The position numbers were made by a program, and so were the translations under genes. DNA of 10,054 nucleotides from Thermoguttaceae bacterium (lineage in GTDB: Bacteria; Planctomycetota; Planctomycetia; Pirellulales; Thermoguttaceae). How positions within the stretch are numbered: position 1 is the first letter of the stretch; every line of letters starts with the position of its first letter. Positions 1-6,896 of this stretch are shown here, in pieces. The notes under the pieces are model-generated. The model was not told where the DNA came from. It saw only the letters and a list, made by a program, of their open reading frames with translations, and searched no databases. The stretch covers positions 1 to 10,054 of the forward strand of contig JAFYVO010000002.1 of NCBI GenBank assembly GCA_017549085.1, in the 5' to 3' direction.

Positions 1-28
1 AAGGCGGGATGGAACGCGCCCCCCGCGA

Positions 29-137
29 CGACGCTCGACCGAAGCGGAACCAACTCAAAAAAACGACTCTCCCCCTGCGCGGCGACGCTCGACCGAAGCG
101 GAACCAACTCAAAAAAAAACGACCGCCCCCTGCGCGG
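29..137. repeat. Two-copy direct repeat of 54-55 bp
   Basis: Two adjacent copies (29-82 and 83-137) share the block CGACGCTCGACCGAAGCGG, then AACCAACTC, an A-run (7 As in copy 1, 9 in copy 2), CGAC, and CCCCCTGCGCGG. They differ mainly in A-run length and a few bases before the C-run. The A-run difference points to slippage. The array may continue left of the window, because similar C-rich sequence lies at 16-28. A plus-strand reading frame across it would repeat an 18-residue basic peptide, but nothing else supports translation. Confidence 0.85.
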
Positions 138-464
138 CCTCAAACCGTTCTTTTCCTAGGGGCGGCGAAACGAAACGACGTTCGGCAAGGAAACGTCGCC
201 GTTCGATTCGCGGACACGGCGATTAACGCCGCTGGTAAGCCTTGAATCGTTCGTTAACGTTTCGCCGCTTTTTAGGCTTTTTTCTCTTGTTACTATATAA
301 GAATGACGCGACTAAAAAATTTGCGCAAAAACGCTTAATTTTTTCAAAAAAATTTCCAGCAAAGCCGCGCCTTGCTCGCGTCGAACATTAATTAAGAGTC
401 GCCGCATTGCATTTTTCAGGGAAAATAAAACTCAAAAATAAAAAAATCGCCAAAAATCCCCAAT
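138..464. other. AT-rich intergenic spacer with no convincing gene
   Basis: No coding sequence is supported here. Small inverted repeats are visible: TCGCCGT (196-202) with ACGGCGA (216-222), CGGCG (217-221) with CGCCG (227-231), and AAGCCT (237-242) with AGGCTT (274-279). The last is followed by a T-run and could be a weak plus-strand terminator with a large 31-base loop. From about 270 to 460 the DNA becomes very AT-rich, with TATATAA at 294-300, the palindrome TTTGCGCAAA at 320-329, A/T-only inverted arms at 314-321 and 337-344, and TTAATTAA at 388-395. Such a tract often marks promoters in GC-rich genomes, but no well-spaced -35/-10 pair was found, so no promoter is called. Confidence 0.6.
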
Positions 465-560
465 TTGAAACTTAGCGCGAATCAAATAACTTCAAACTTG
501 CACAAACTCAAACGCCCCCGAAGCAGAAATCCCAAGGCGCAAAAGAATCCCAAAGATCAA

Positions 561-690
561 GGAAAACGAAGGAAAACGAAGGAAAACGAAGGAAAACGAA
601 GGAAAACGAAGGAAAACGAAGGAAAACGAAGGAAAACGAAAGAAAACGGAAGAAAACGGAAGAAAACGGAAGAAAACGGAAGAAAACGAA
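561..690. repeat. Minisatellite: 13 tandem copies of a 10 bp purine-rich unit
   Basis: Eight perfect copies of GGAAAACGAA (561-640) are followed by four copies of AGAAAACGGA (641-680) and one AGAAAACGAA (681-690). The plus strand is purine except for one C per unit. Each unit carries an A4 run, so thirteen A-tracts recur at exactly 10 bp, close to one helical turn. Such phasing is expected to curve DNA. The array abuts the terminator hairpin of gene 1. Read in that gene's direction it continues as a pyrimidine-rich, U-rich tail. Confidence 0.95.
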
Positions 691-723
691 AAGCCGCCGT
701 CGAGCGTATCGGCGGCGGCTTTT
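689..723 (-). terminator. Probable Rho-independent terminator of the HzsA-like gene
   Basis: A perfect 11 bp inverted repeat pairs AAAAGCCGCCG (689-699) with CGGCGGCTTTT (713-723) around a 13-base loop. In the minus-strand transcript the GC-rich stem ends in UUUU and continues CGUUUUC into the pyrimidine-rich minisatellite complement. It lies 55 bases beyond the stop codon of the gene ending at 779. On the plus strand the stem is also followed by T, so it could work in both directions, but no plus-strand gene reads into it. Confidence 0.8.
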
Positions 724-740
724 TGTTAGCGAAGATTTAT

Positions 741-767
741 CGCGAACCCGCGCTGGACGGGCTCGCG
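741..767 (-). other. 3' UTR hairpin between stop codon and terminator
   Basis: CGCGAACCCG (741-750) faces CGGGCTCGCG (758-767) around a 7-base loop. In the minus-strand RNA the single mismatch becomes a G-U wobble, giving a continuous 10 bp stem. On the plus strand it would be an A-C mismatch, which favours a role in the minus-strand transcript. It starts 11 bases after the stop codon and has no U-run of its own, so it may be an RNA-stabilising 3' hairpin or a first, weak termination element. Confidence 0.5.
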
Positions 768-778
768 TTTAGTTCCGC

Positions 779-3652
779 TTATTTCGGCAAAAGAATTTGG
801 GCGTTTTCTTGGAAGGAAACCTTCTTCGTTTCGCCGTTGATCTTGTACTCGATATCAAGCGTTTTCTTCGTGTTGAGGATCGGGTCGCCGAACAGGTCGT
901 TGTACTTGCCGACGTAGGTCAGGAGGCGCGAACCGTTGAAGTATTTTTCCATCAACTTTTCGCGAACGTCGACTTTCTTGTCGCCGGCGCCGTAGGTCGC
1001 GGAAACGATTTCAACTTTGAGGTCTTCGTTCGCAACTTCTTCGCGGAGCGCGCGGAGTTGTTCTTCCGCGACGCGGGCGTTCGGGTCGAACGTTTTGTCC
1101 GGGTTCGGCAGCCATTTGAATTCGCCGAGCTTGCTCGTGTCGCCGTCTTGACGGATGTCGAAACGGTTGATGCGCGGAGCGGTGGCGATACGCGGACGAA
1201 TCGGCGGAATCGTGCTGACCGCGACGCTTTCCGGGTCGTACATTTGACGAATTTCTTCTTCGCCGAGGTACGGGCCGTTGCAGTCGATCCAAGCGAGGAG
1301 ACGTTCGCGGGCTTCGCCTTCGACCTTAACGCCGTGGTGTTCGCCGCTCGTCGCGTTGTGGAAGAGACGGCTGACCGGCGAGTAAGCCGAGTACGGCGGG
1401 AGGGTTTTGAGGTTGTCCGGGTCGTTCGCGCCGTAGGCTTCGACGATGAAGAGACCGGCGATGTTCTTCGGAACGTTGCGTTCGTCGCGCGGTTTCGCGC
1501 CGCCCCACGGGGTTTCGCCGCCAACGAACGTCATGTACGGTTCGTTGAACGGGCTGACGTCGTTCGGACGGTGGTGAACCCAACCCCACCAGCCTTTGCT
1601 GGACGGACGCCAGGTCATGTTGATCGTTTGATACGCTTTGTTTTCCGGGTCGCCGTGGCACTTGATGCAGTACTTTTCGATGACCGGGTCTTGGACGAAG
1701 CGTTTGAAGCCGATCGATTCTTCCGTGCCCCAGGACGGCGGAACCGGTTTGACCGGCGCTTTCGTCGCGGCGATACCGGCTTGCGCGCCTTCTTGCGCGA
1801 AGTTTTGTTGGGTGGCCATCGTCGATTCGTGGCAGCCCGTGCAACCGCGTTCTTCGCCCGGCATCACGTTCGTGAACGTGCGCATGACGTGAATCGCGCG
1901 GCCTTCGGAGTCGAGCATTTCAAAGAAGAGCGCTTCCCCCGGCGGAACTTCGAAGCGGATCGAGCCGTCTTCTTCGATCGGAACGACGCCGATGATGCGT
2001 TTGACGCCTTCAGCTTGGAAGACCGAAACGGCCGGGCCGTCGTGTTGGACGGTTTTGTTCCAAGTGGTGTACGTTTTCGGGTCCATTTGGATGATGCGGA
2101 TCGCTTTCCCGTTTTTCTTGAGTTCCGGGAATTGTTCCGTGCCTTCGAAAACGTTGTTGCTGTAGAGGACGCCCGGCGCCGGTTTTTCGCCCGAGCCGAT
2201 CTTCGGCCATTTGACGACGTCCGGTTTGACCGGGTAGAGGCCTTCGCGGTTGACGATCGGCATCGCGTGGTAGGCGTTGTACTTACCGCGGTAGATAAGT
2301 TCCTTGTTGCCGTACACGTCCATCAGGTAAAGACGGAAGTACCAGTCGTTGTGGGCGCCGTTGTAGAGGTGGCCGCCTTCGCGAGCGCTGACGAGGAAGA
2401 CTTCTTCGCTGAGCGGATACGGGGTTTTGTAGGCGTAAATTTTACCCGATTGGTGATAGTCGACTTTCGCGGCCGGGTCTTGCGGGCCGTTGCCGACTTC
2501 GGCCCAAGCGACTTCGCGAGTAACGCGGTCGAGGCCTTTCGGATAGTTGAGACCTTCGGACGGGTCGATGATCCCGATCGAGCCGTTGAACCAAGCGTGG
2601 TGGCCGAGACCGGTGAAGATGACCTTGTTGCTACCCGGGATGGCGCGGGCTTCGGTGAGGACGTCCGGCCAAGTCGATTGGTTGCCGTAGAAGGTTTGTT
2701 GGTTGGTGCCGTCCGGGTTCATCGTCCAGAGGGATTGGACGCGCCAAAGGGCTTTGTCCGTGTATTCCCAACGGGTGAAGATGACGCGACCGTCTTCGAG
2801 CATGCTCGGGAGGTATTCCGGTTCGCCGTTGGCCGAAACGACGTAGATGTTCTTACCGTCGGCGTCGCAACGGGAGACCGCGAAGGAGTGGGTCATCGGC
2901 ATGCAGCGGACGTAAGAGTGTTGACGGCTCGAGCAGAACGTGATTTTACCGTCCGGCGTGTAGATCGGGTCGAGGTCGTCGTAGTCGCCGAACGTCAATT
3001 GTTTCAGGCCGGTGCCGTCGATATTGACTTCGTAGAGGTGGAACGACTTTTCGCCTTTCGGTTGGAAGCTGAACAGGAGTTTGGAGCAGTCGTAGGAGAC
3101 GTCCGGACGCCAGAAGCTGCCTTCGTGGCCTTTGAGAACGTCGAAGACTTCGCCGCCCGGGTTCAAACCGACGATGAGCATACGCCCGCCCGGTTCCGCC
3201 ATAAAGCCGTTGCGGTGGCGCGCTTCGTGCCCCCATTCGTCGGTGGCGTCGCCCGGTTTCCCTTTCGGGTACGGGTTGTCGATCAAGACGATCTTTTCGA
3301 AATCGATCAACGGGTTTTTGAACGTGATTTCGCGTTTGACTTTGCGAACCGCGATGTAAAGTTCTTTCGCCGCTTCTTCGGTTTCTTCGGCGGCGTCGAT
3401 TTTCTTTTCGAGTTCGGCGAGCGCGGCGAGGTCGGCGGTCAAGTCGATTTCGTCTTCGTAGTCGGCGACGATACGATCGGCGATGGCGCGAGCGTATCCG
3501 ATTTCGAGCTTCGCTTTTTCAAAAGTCGGCTCGTTATCGCATTGGAACAACCATTCGGTTTCCAGCTGCTTCATCCCTTCCGGCGTAATATCGGCGGCAA
3601 AACCGAACGTCGCGGTCAAGGCGAGCAGGAAAGCAAGCAACGTTTGCTTCAT
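779..3652 (-). CDS. Exported HzsA-like PD40/two-haem cytochrome c protein with C-terminal DUF3395-like domain
   Basis: 957 residues. An N-terminal signal peptide (hydrophobic 5-18, cleavage near A19/A20) sends it to the periplasm. A short charged helix, perhaps a coiled coil, spans about 73-107. PD40/TolB-like beta-propeller strands follow (about 180-450), with blocks such as LYEVNIDGTGLKQLTF (206-221) and SLWTMNPDGTNQQTF (307-321). Two CXXCH motifs, CTGCH (604-608) and CIKCH (662-666), should each bind a c-type haem. The stretch FEMLDSEGRAIHVMRTF (577-593) ahead of the first haem is typical of planctomycete proteins related to the hydrazine synthase alpha subunit. Residues about 878-956 (IVSATYGAGDKKVDV onward, ending in ILLPK) resemble DUF3395. 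The ATG at 3652 is preceded by TAAGGA. True hydrazine synthesis is unlikely, because no beta/gamma subunit gene is adjacent; electron transfer or periplasmic substrate binding is inferred. The gene stands alone, with its own terminator. Confidence 0.88.
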   Translation of the reverse strand: MKQTLLAFLLALTATFGFAADITPEGMKQLETEWLFQCDNEPTFEKAKLEIGYARAIADRIVADYEDEIDLTADLAALAELEKKIDAAEETEEAAKELYIAVRKVKREITFKNPLIDFEKIVLIDNPYPKGKPGDATDEWGHEARHRNGFMAEPGGRMLIVGLNPGGEVFDVLKGHEGSFWRPDVSYDCSKLLFSFQPKGEKSFHLYEVNIDGTGLKQLTFGDYDDLDPIYTPDGKITFCSSRQHSYVRCMPMTHSFAVSRCDADGKNIYVVSANGEPEYLPSMLEDGRVIFTRWEYTDKALWRVQSLWTMNPDGTNQQTFYGNQSTWPDVLTEARAIPGSNKVIFTGLGHHAWFNGSIGIIDPSEGLNYPKGLDRVTREVAWAEVGNGPQDPAAKVDYHQSGKIYAYKTPYPLSEEVFLVSAREGGHLYNGAHNDWYFRLYLMDVYGNKELIYRGKYNAYHAMPIVNREGLYPVKPDVVKWPKIGSGEKPAPGVLYSNNVFEGTEQFPELKKNGKAIRIIQMDPKTYTTWNKTVQHDGPAVSVFQAEGVKRIIGVVPIEEDGSIRFEVPPGEALFFEMLDSEGRAIHVMRTFTNVMPGEERGCTGCHESTMATQQNFAQEGAQAGIAATKAPVKPVPPSWGTEESIGFKRFVQDPVIEKYCIKCHGDPENKAYQTINMTWRPSSKGWWGWVHHRPNDVSPFNEPYMTFVGGETPWGGAKPRDERNVPKNIAGLFIVEAYGANDPDNLKTLPPYSAYSPVSRLFHNATSGEHHGVKVEGEARERLLAWIDCNGPYLGEEEIRQMYDPESVAVSTIPPIRPRIATAPRINRFDIRQDGDTSKLGEFKWLPNPDKTFDPNARVAEEQLRALREEVANEDLKVEIVSATYGAGDKKVDVREKLMEKYFNGSRLLTYVGKYNDLFGDPILNTKKTLDIEYKINGETKKVSFQENAQILLPK

Positions 3653-3659
3653 AACGTTT

Positions 3660-3665
3660 TCCTTA
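3660..3665 (-). promoter_or_regulatory. Ribosome binding site of the HzsA-like gene
   Basis: In the minus-strand RNA, TAAGGA stands seven bases before the ATG at 3652. The spacing is good for Shine-Dalgarno pairing and supports this start, which also places a clean signal peptide at the N-terminus. Confidence 0.7.
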
Positions 3666-3804
3666 GCGGTAAGCGGGTAATCCGTCGCGGATTCAAAATC
3701 GAGCGGTCGCGCCCGGCGCGCTTCGTCGACGATTTCAAAACAGCGGGAACATAACGATAAATCCTAGCCGTCCCGTTTCGAGCCGCCCCGCGTTCTTTCT
3801 TATT

Positions 3805-3825
3805 TCTTAAGCGTCCGGCTTAAGA
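3805..3825. promoter_or_regulatory. 8 bp perfect inverted repeat, possible operator
   Basis: TCTTAAGC (3805-3812) and GCTTAAGA (3818-3825) are perfect reverse complements separated by GTCCG. The centre lies about 160 bases upstream of the HzsA-like start codon. No T-run follows on either strand, so it does not look like a terminator. A dimeric regulator site is possible, but chance occurrence cannot be excluded. Confidence 0.35.
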
Positions 3826-4085
3826 GTTTCAAGAATGTTTCGGACGGCCCGCGAACGTCGCTCGACAACAAAACGAGAGTTTTATCGCGAACTGTCGGCG
3901 CAACCTGCAGTTTACCTTAAAAAGCCCGCCGCGTCAACGCCCGCCCGCCCGACTTTCCCCCAGATAACGCGATTTTTTACCATTTTCGCCAAAAAAATCC
4001 TTTTTTTCGCCGCAAACAACGCCAAACGCTTCCTTTACCAACGCCGCGCATTTTACCTGCCTTTCCCATCCCTCTCCGTTTAACA

Positions 4086-6896
4086 TTATTTTTCTCGCGG
4101 CGGTCGAGCGGCTCGACGACGCAACGCGACCCAAGCGACGGCAAGAAGGGCGAAGCCGACGACGCTCGCGGTCGGCGAAAGGGGCGCTTTCGGACGCTCC
4201 GGCTCTTCCGGAACGACGTTAACGACCCGCCCGACCAACACCGGAACGCGCCCCCAAGGCCCCGGCCCGGTCGACTCGGCGCTTTGAGCGCTTTGCGACG
4301 TCTCGGCGTCTTGGAGCGGTTGCGCGGTTTCGGCGTTCTGCGTCTTTTGCGCCGACGTTTTATAAGCCCAAACTTTGGTAAACGCGCCAACAAACTCGAT
4401 TTCGCGCCGATATTCTTTCCCGCCGCCGACTTTCAAATCGTCGGGAAGCTCCGGAACGCAAAGGACGAGCGGCCAACCTTGCGAATCGTTAGCGAATAGG
4501 TAAAGTTGGTAATATCGGTCGATTCCGGTCGCCGCGACGACGTCCGGGTCGTCGACAAGAATAAGGTTCGCCCGTCGCACTCGCCCCCGCAACGTCGCGA
4601 CGCGCCCTTGGTTCTCTTCCGGCCTATTGAAAAGCGCGGCAATTTTCTCTGTTTCCGACGCAAAACGGGAATCCGGCGTCAAAATTGACTTTCCGTTCGA
4701 ACGCGAATCCCGGCGAACCGCGGCGAGCGTCTCGTAAAACGGGCGTACGTCGGCGCTCGTCCAGCGAAGGGTTCGGGCGATCTCCCGGCGCCGCGTCGGG
4801 TCTTTTTCGGCGGTCAACGCGCGAATCGGGTAAACCAGGGCCCCTTCGAACGCCGACAAATCGACGCCGAGCCGCCCGAGCGGAGCGTCCGTCGGGAACC
4901 AACCGACTCGCGCCGCCAACGCGACCGCGCCGTCCGTTTCCCGCCCGAACAAAACGCCGAGTCCGCCGACGCGCTCGCCGACGCCGACGCTTCCCAGTTC
5001 GCCCTTCTTCGCTAAATCGCCGTTTCTCCCCCCTTTTCCCGTTCTTCCCGCTTTCTCTATTCCGCCTCGTTTAGCGTTCGCGTCGAAAAAACTCGACGGC
5101 GCGGCGAAGTTCGGAACGTTCGGCGAATAAACGACGAGCGTTTCCGACGCGGCGGACGTTTCGCTATTTTCACTATTCGCTCCATCTCCCCTATCTTCCG
5201 GAGAATCGAGCGCGACGACGACCCGATAAAGCGCGGGAGCGCCGATTCGCGCCGCTTCGTCCGCCCCGGTCGCAAGCCGCTCGACTCGAAGCGCGGTTCC
5301 GCAAAAATAACAAACGCTCGCGGCCGCGTCGGTCGCCGGGCGTTCGCGCGGCGCGGTCGCGACGTAATCGCCGAGCGTTCCGACGAGCGCCGGGCGCCTG
5401 TTTTCACCGTCTTGCCCGTTTTCGTTATTTTGCCCTTCTTCGCTTTCGCCGAACCGCTCCGCTAAAACCGACGGCGAAACGAGTCGCGCCAACCGCTCGA
5501 AGGTCGCGACCGCGATTCGCCGACGCTCGACCGCTTCGCTCGAATCGAGCGCCGGGCGGAGTCCGTTCGGGTTCGTTTCGCGCCGCCAAGCGTCGACGTC
5601 GACGCCGGTCGCGACGCTCCAAAACGCCGCGTCTTCGACGTCTTGCGCGTTTTCGCTAATTTCGCCATTTTCGCCGACTTGCGCCGTTCCCGCGTTCCCC
5701 CCGACTTCCGGCGTCTCGGCGCGAATCGCTCCGACGAACGCCCCCGCCGCGACGAGAAAGAGCGCGAACGGCTCGATCGAATCGGGCAAGTCGAACGCGC
5801 TCTCCCCCCGTTTGCCTTGTTTACCCCGTTTACCCAATTTTCCGCCCGACTTGCGTCGCGCCCAAAGCCAAACGGCGACGATAACCGCGACGCCGACGAT
5901 TTTAACGCCGAGCCAATCCCCCGTCTTCTCTATTTCCCCCGTTTTACCGTCCGCTCCGCCTCCGGACGCCGCGTTCGCCGCTCCGCTCCAACGGAAATCG
6001 ACCGCGACGAGGGTCGGCGCCGCGTAAAAATCGTCCCCGCCGTCGAACGCCGTCGTTCGATAATAAACGGCGGTCGCCTCGACCGTTTCGCGCCGGTACT
6101 CGACCGTTTCCGGATAAGCCGTCGCGTTTTCGAGCCGCTCGTCGACGTTAAAACCGGGCGGAGCGCGCCGCGTCAGGAGGCGAACCGGGTCGCGTTTCGA
6201 ATCGGGGAGCAAAACCCAAAGGTCGTAAAACCCGCCGCTTACCGCGCCTTTCCTGTTTTCTCCGTTTGCCGCGACTTCGCCGTTTTGCGCCGTTTCGTCA
6301 ACTCGCGCGACTTCGCCGTTTTGCGCCGTTTCGTTAACTTGCGCGACTTCGCCATTTTGCGCCGTTTCGTTAACTTGCGCGACTTCGCCATTTTGCGCCG
6401 TTTCGCTATTTTGCGCAATTCCAGCCGCCGGAACCCAAACGGCGCGAAGGAGCCGCCCGCGGAGCGCCAACGTCTTCCCTTTGTACTTCGGCCCTTGACG
6501 GCGCAGCTGGAAGTCGACCGCGTCGGCAAACGGTTCCGACGCTCCCGCTTTCCCTGTTTGCTCCATTTGCTCAACTTGACCCGTTTGCCCCGTTCCGCTC
6601 GGTTCCAACGCGTTCCAAATCGCTTCGAGCGCGGCGCCGTCGCGTCGATAAATCAGCGGGAAACCGTCCGCGACCCAAGCGTCCGACGGCGCGGTCGACG
6701 CAATTTCGCCGTTTTGCGCCGTTTCCGCAATCTTTTTAGTCTCCGCCGTTTGCCCGGCTTTCTCAATTTGTCCAAGCCGCTTAACTTCGCCGTCTTGCGC
6801 TTTCAACGCGTTTTCCCCGACCGCTCCGATAAACGCGACCGCCGCGACCGCCGCCGTTTGAGCGACGCGTTTCCAAAAATTTCGATTGATTTTCAT
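4086..6896 (-). CDS. Membrane protein of unknown function with duplicated OB-like modules and minisatellite linkers
   Basis: 936 residues, function not recognised. A signal peptide or anchor (hydrophobic 12-27, cleavage near A33-Q34) is followed by a first module (about 121-305), a membrane segment (331-347) with the basic flank ARRK, a second hydrophobic segment (377-391) ending in an AxA-like IRAE, a central region (about 503-592) with the CxxC motif CYFC (529-532), a module similar to the first (about 744-897), and a C-terminal membrane anchor (909-925) with the tail RRRAARPPREK. Both modules open with matching strands, TLALRGRLLRA (142-152) and VATLRGRVRRA (766-776). The segment YYQLYLFANDSQGWPLVLCV (795-814) recalls widespread uncharacterised planctomycete exported proteins. 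Low-complexity linkers rich in Q, N, G, E, K and T interrupt the fold at about ten places. The ATG at 6896 was chosen because it leads straight into the signal peptide. An ATG at 6914 or a TTG at 6980 is possible; none has a good ribosome binding site. Confidence 0.8.
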   Translation of the reverse strand: MKINRNFWKRVAQTAAVAAVAFIGAVGENALKAQDGEVKRLGQIEKAGQTAETKKIAETAQNGEIASTAPSDAWVADGFPLIYRRDGAALEAIWNALEPSGTGQTGQVEQMEQTGKAGASEPFADAVDFQLRRQGPKYKGKTLALRGRLLRAVWVPAAGIAQNSETAQNGEVAQVNETAQNGEVAQVNETAQNGEVARVDETAQNGEVAANGENRKGAVSGGFYDLWVLLPDSKRDPVRLLTRRAPPGFNVDERLENATAYPETVEYRRETVEATAVYYRTTAFDGGDDFYAAPTLVAVDFRWSGAANAASGGGADGKTGEIEKTGDWLGVKIVGVAVIVAVWLWARRKSGGKLGKRGKQGKRGESAFDLPDSIEPFALFLVAAGAFVGAIRAETPEVGGNAGTAQVGENGEISENAQDVEDAAFWSVATGVDVDAWRRETNPNGLRPALDSSEAVERRRIAVATFERLARLVSPSVLAERFGESEEGQNNENGQDGENRRPALVGTLGDYVATAPRERPATDAAASVCYFCGTALRVERLATGADEAARIGAPALYRVVVALDSPEDRGDGANSENSETSAASETLVVYSPNVPNFAAPSSFFDANAKRGGIEKAGRTGKGGRNGDLAKKGELGSVGVGERVGGLGVLFGRETDGAVALAARVGWFPTDAPLGRLGVDLSAFEGALVYPIRALTAEKDPTRRREIARTLRWTSADVRPFYETLAAVRRDSRSNGKSILTPDSRFASETEKIAALFNRPEENQGRVATLRGRVRRANLILVDDPDVVAATGIDRYYQLYLFANDSQGWPLVLCVPELPDDLKVGGGKEYRREIEFVGAFTKVWAYKTSAQKTQNAETAQPLQDAETSQSAQSAESTGPGPWGRVPVLVGRVVNVVPEEPERPKAPLSPTASVVGFALLAVAWVALRRRAARPPREK
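6271..6414 (-). repeat. Four tandem 36 bp repeats inside the membrane-protein gene
   Basis: Units begin at 6271, 6307, 6343 and 6379 (each starting GCGACTTCGC on the plus strand) and are nearly identical, with third-base changes such as CCGTT to CCATT and GTCAACTCG to GTTAACTTG. They encode about four copies of the 12-residue unit ETAQNGEVAQVN at residues 162-209. Each 36 bp unit is itself four 9 bp pieces of the form GAAACGGCG / CAAAATGGC / GAAGTCGCG / CAAGTTAAC. The length keeps the reading frame. Confidence 0.93.

Larger units (their letters stand above)
3653..4085. other. 433 bp intergenic gap between two minus-strand genes
   Basis: The gap contains the ribosome binding site and presumed promoter of the HzsA-like gene and the 3' region of the upstream membrane-protein gene. 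Besides the inverted repeat listed separately, an A7-TCC-T7 element (3991-4007) lies about 80 bases past the upstream stop codon. It could form a weak A-U hairpin with a U-run and serve as a poor terminator. A plus-strand reading frame from 3835 to 4083 is basic, has no recognisable motif and is not called. No clear -35/-10 pair was found. Confidence 0.55.

Noticed and set aside
9..245. Plus-strand frame of 78 codons with a repeated DARPKRNQLKK peptide
   Set aside because: It is made largely of the direct repeat, has no recognisable domain or ribosome binding site, and its composition is unlike the other proteins. It could be the end of a gene from outside the window, but this cannot be supported.
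561..690. CRISPR array
   Set aside because: The units are contiguous 10 bp repeats with no unique spacers.
465..917. Plus-strand frame of 150 codons, Lys/Glu/Arg-rich
   Set aside because: It starts at TTG, is mostly translation of the 10 bp minisatellite, runs through the terminator hairpin and overlaps the 3' end of the HzsA-like gene on the other strand.
797..3754. 985-codon plus-strand frame
   Set aside because: It is the in-register complement of the HzsA-like gene. The minus strand has the signal peptide, PD40 strands and CXXCH motifs; the plus-strand protein has none.
3835..4083. 82-codon plus-strand frame in the gap between the two minus-strand genes
   Set aside because: It has no ribosome binding site, motif or export signal and lies in AT-rich intergenic DNA.
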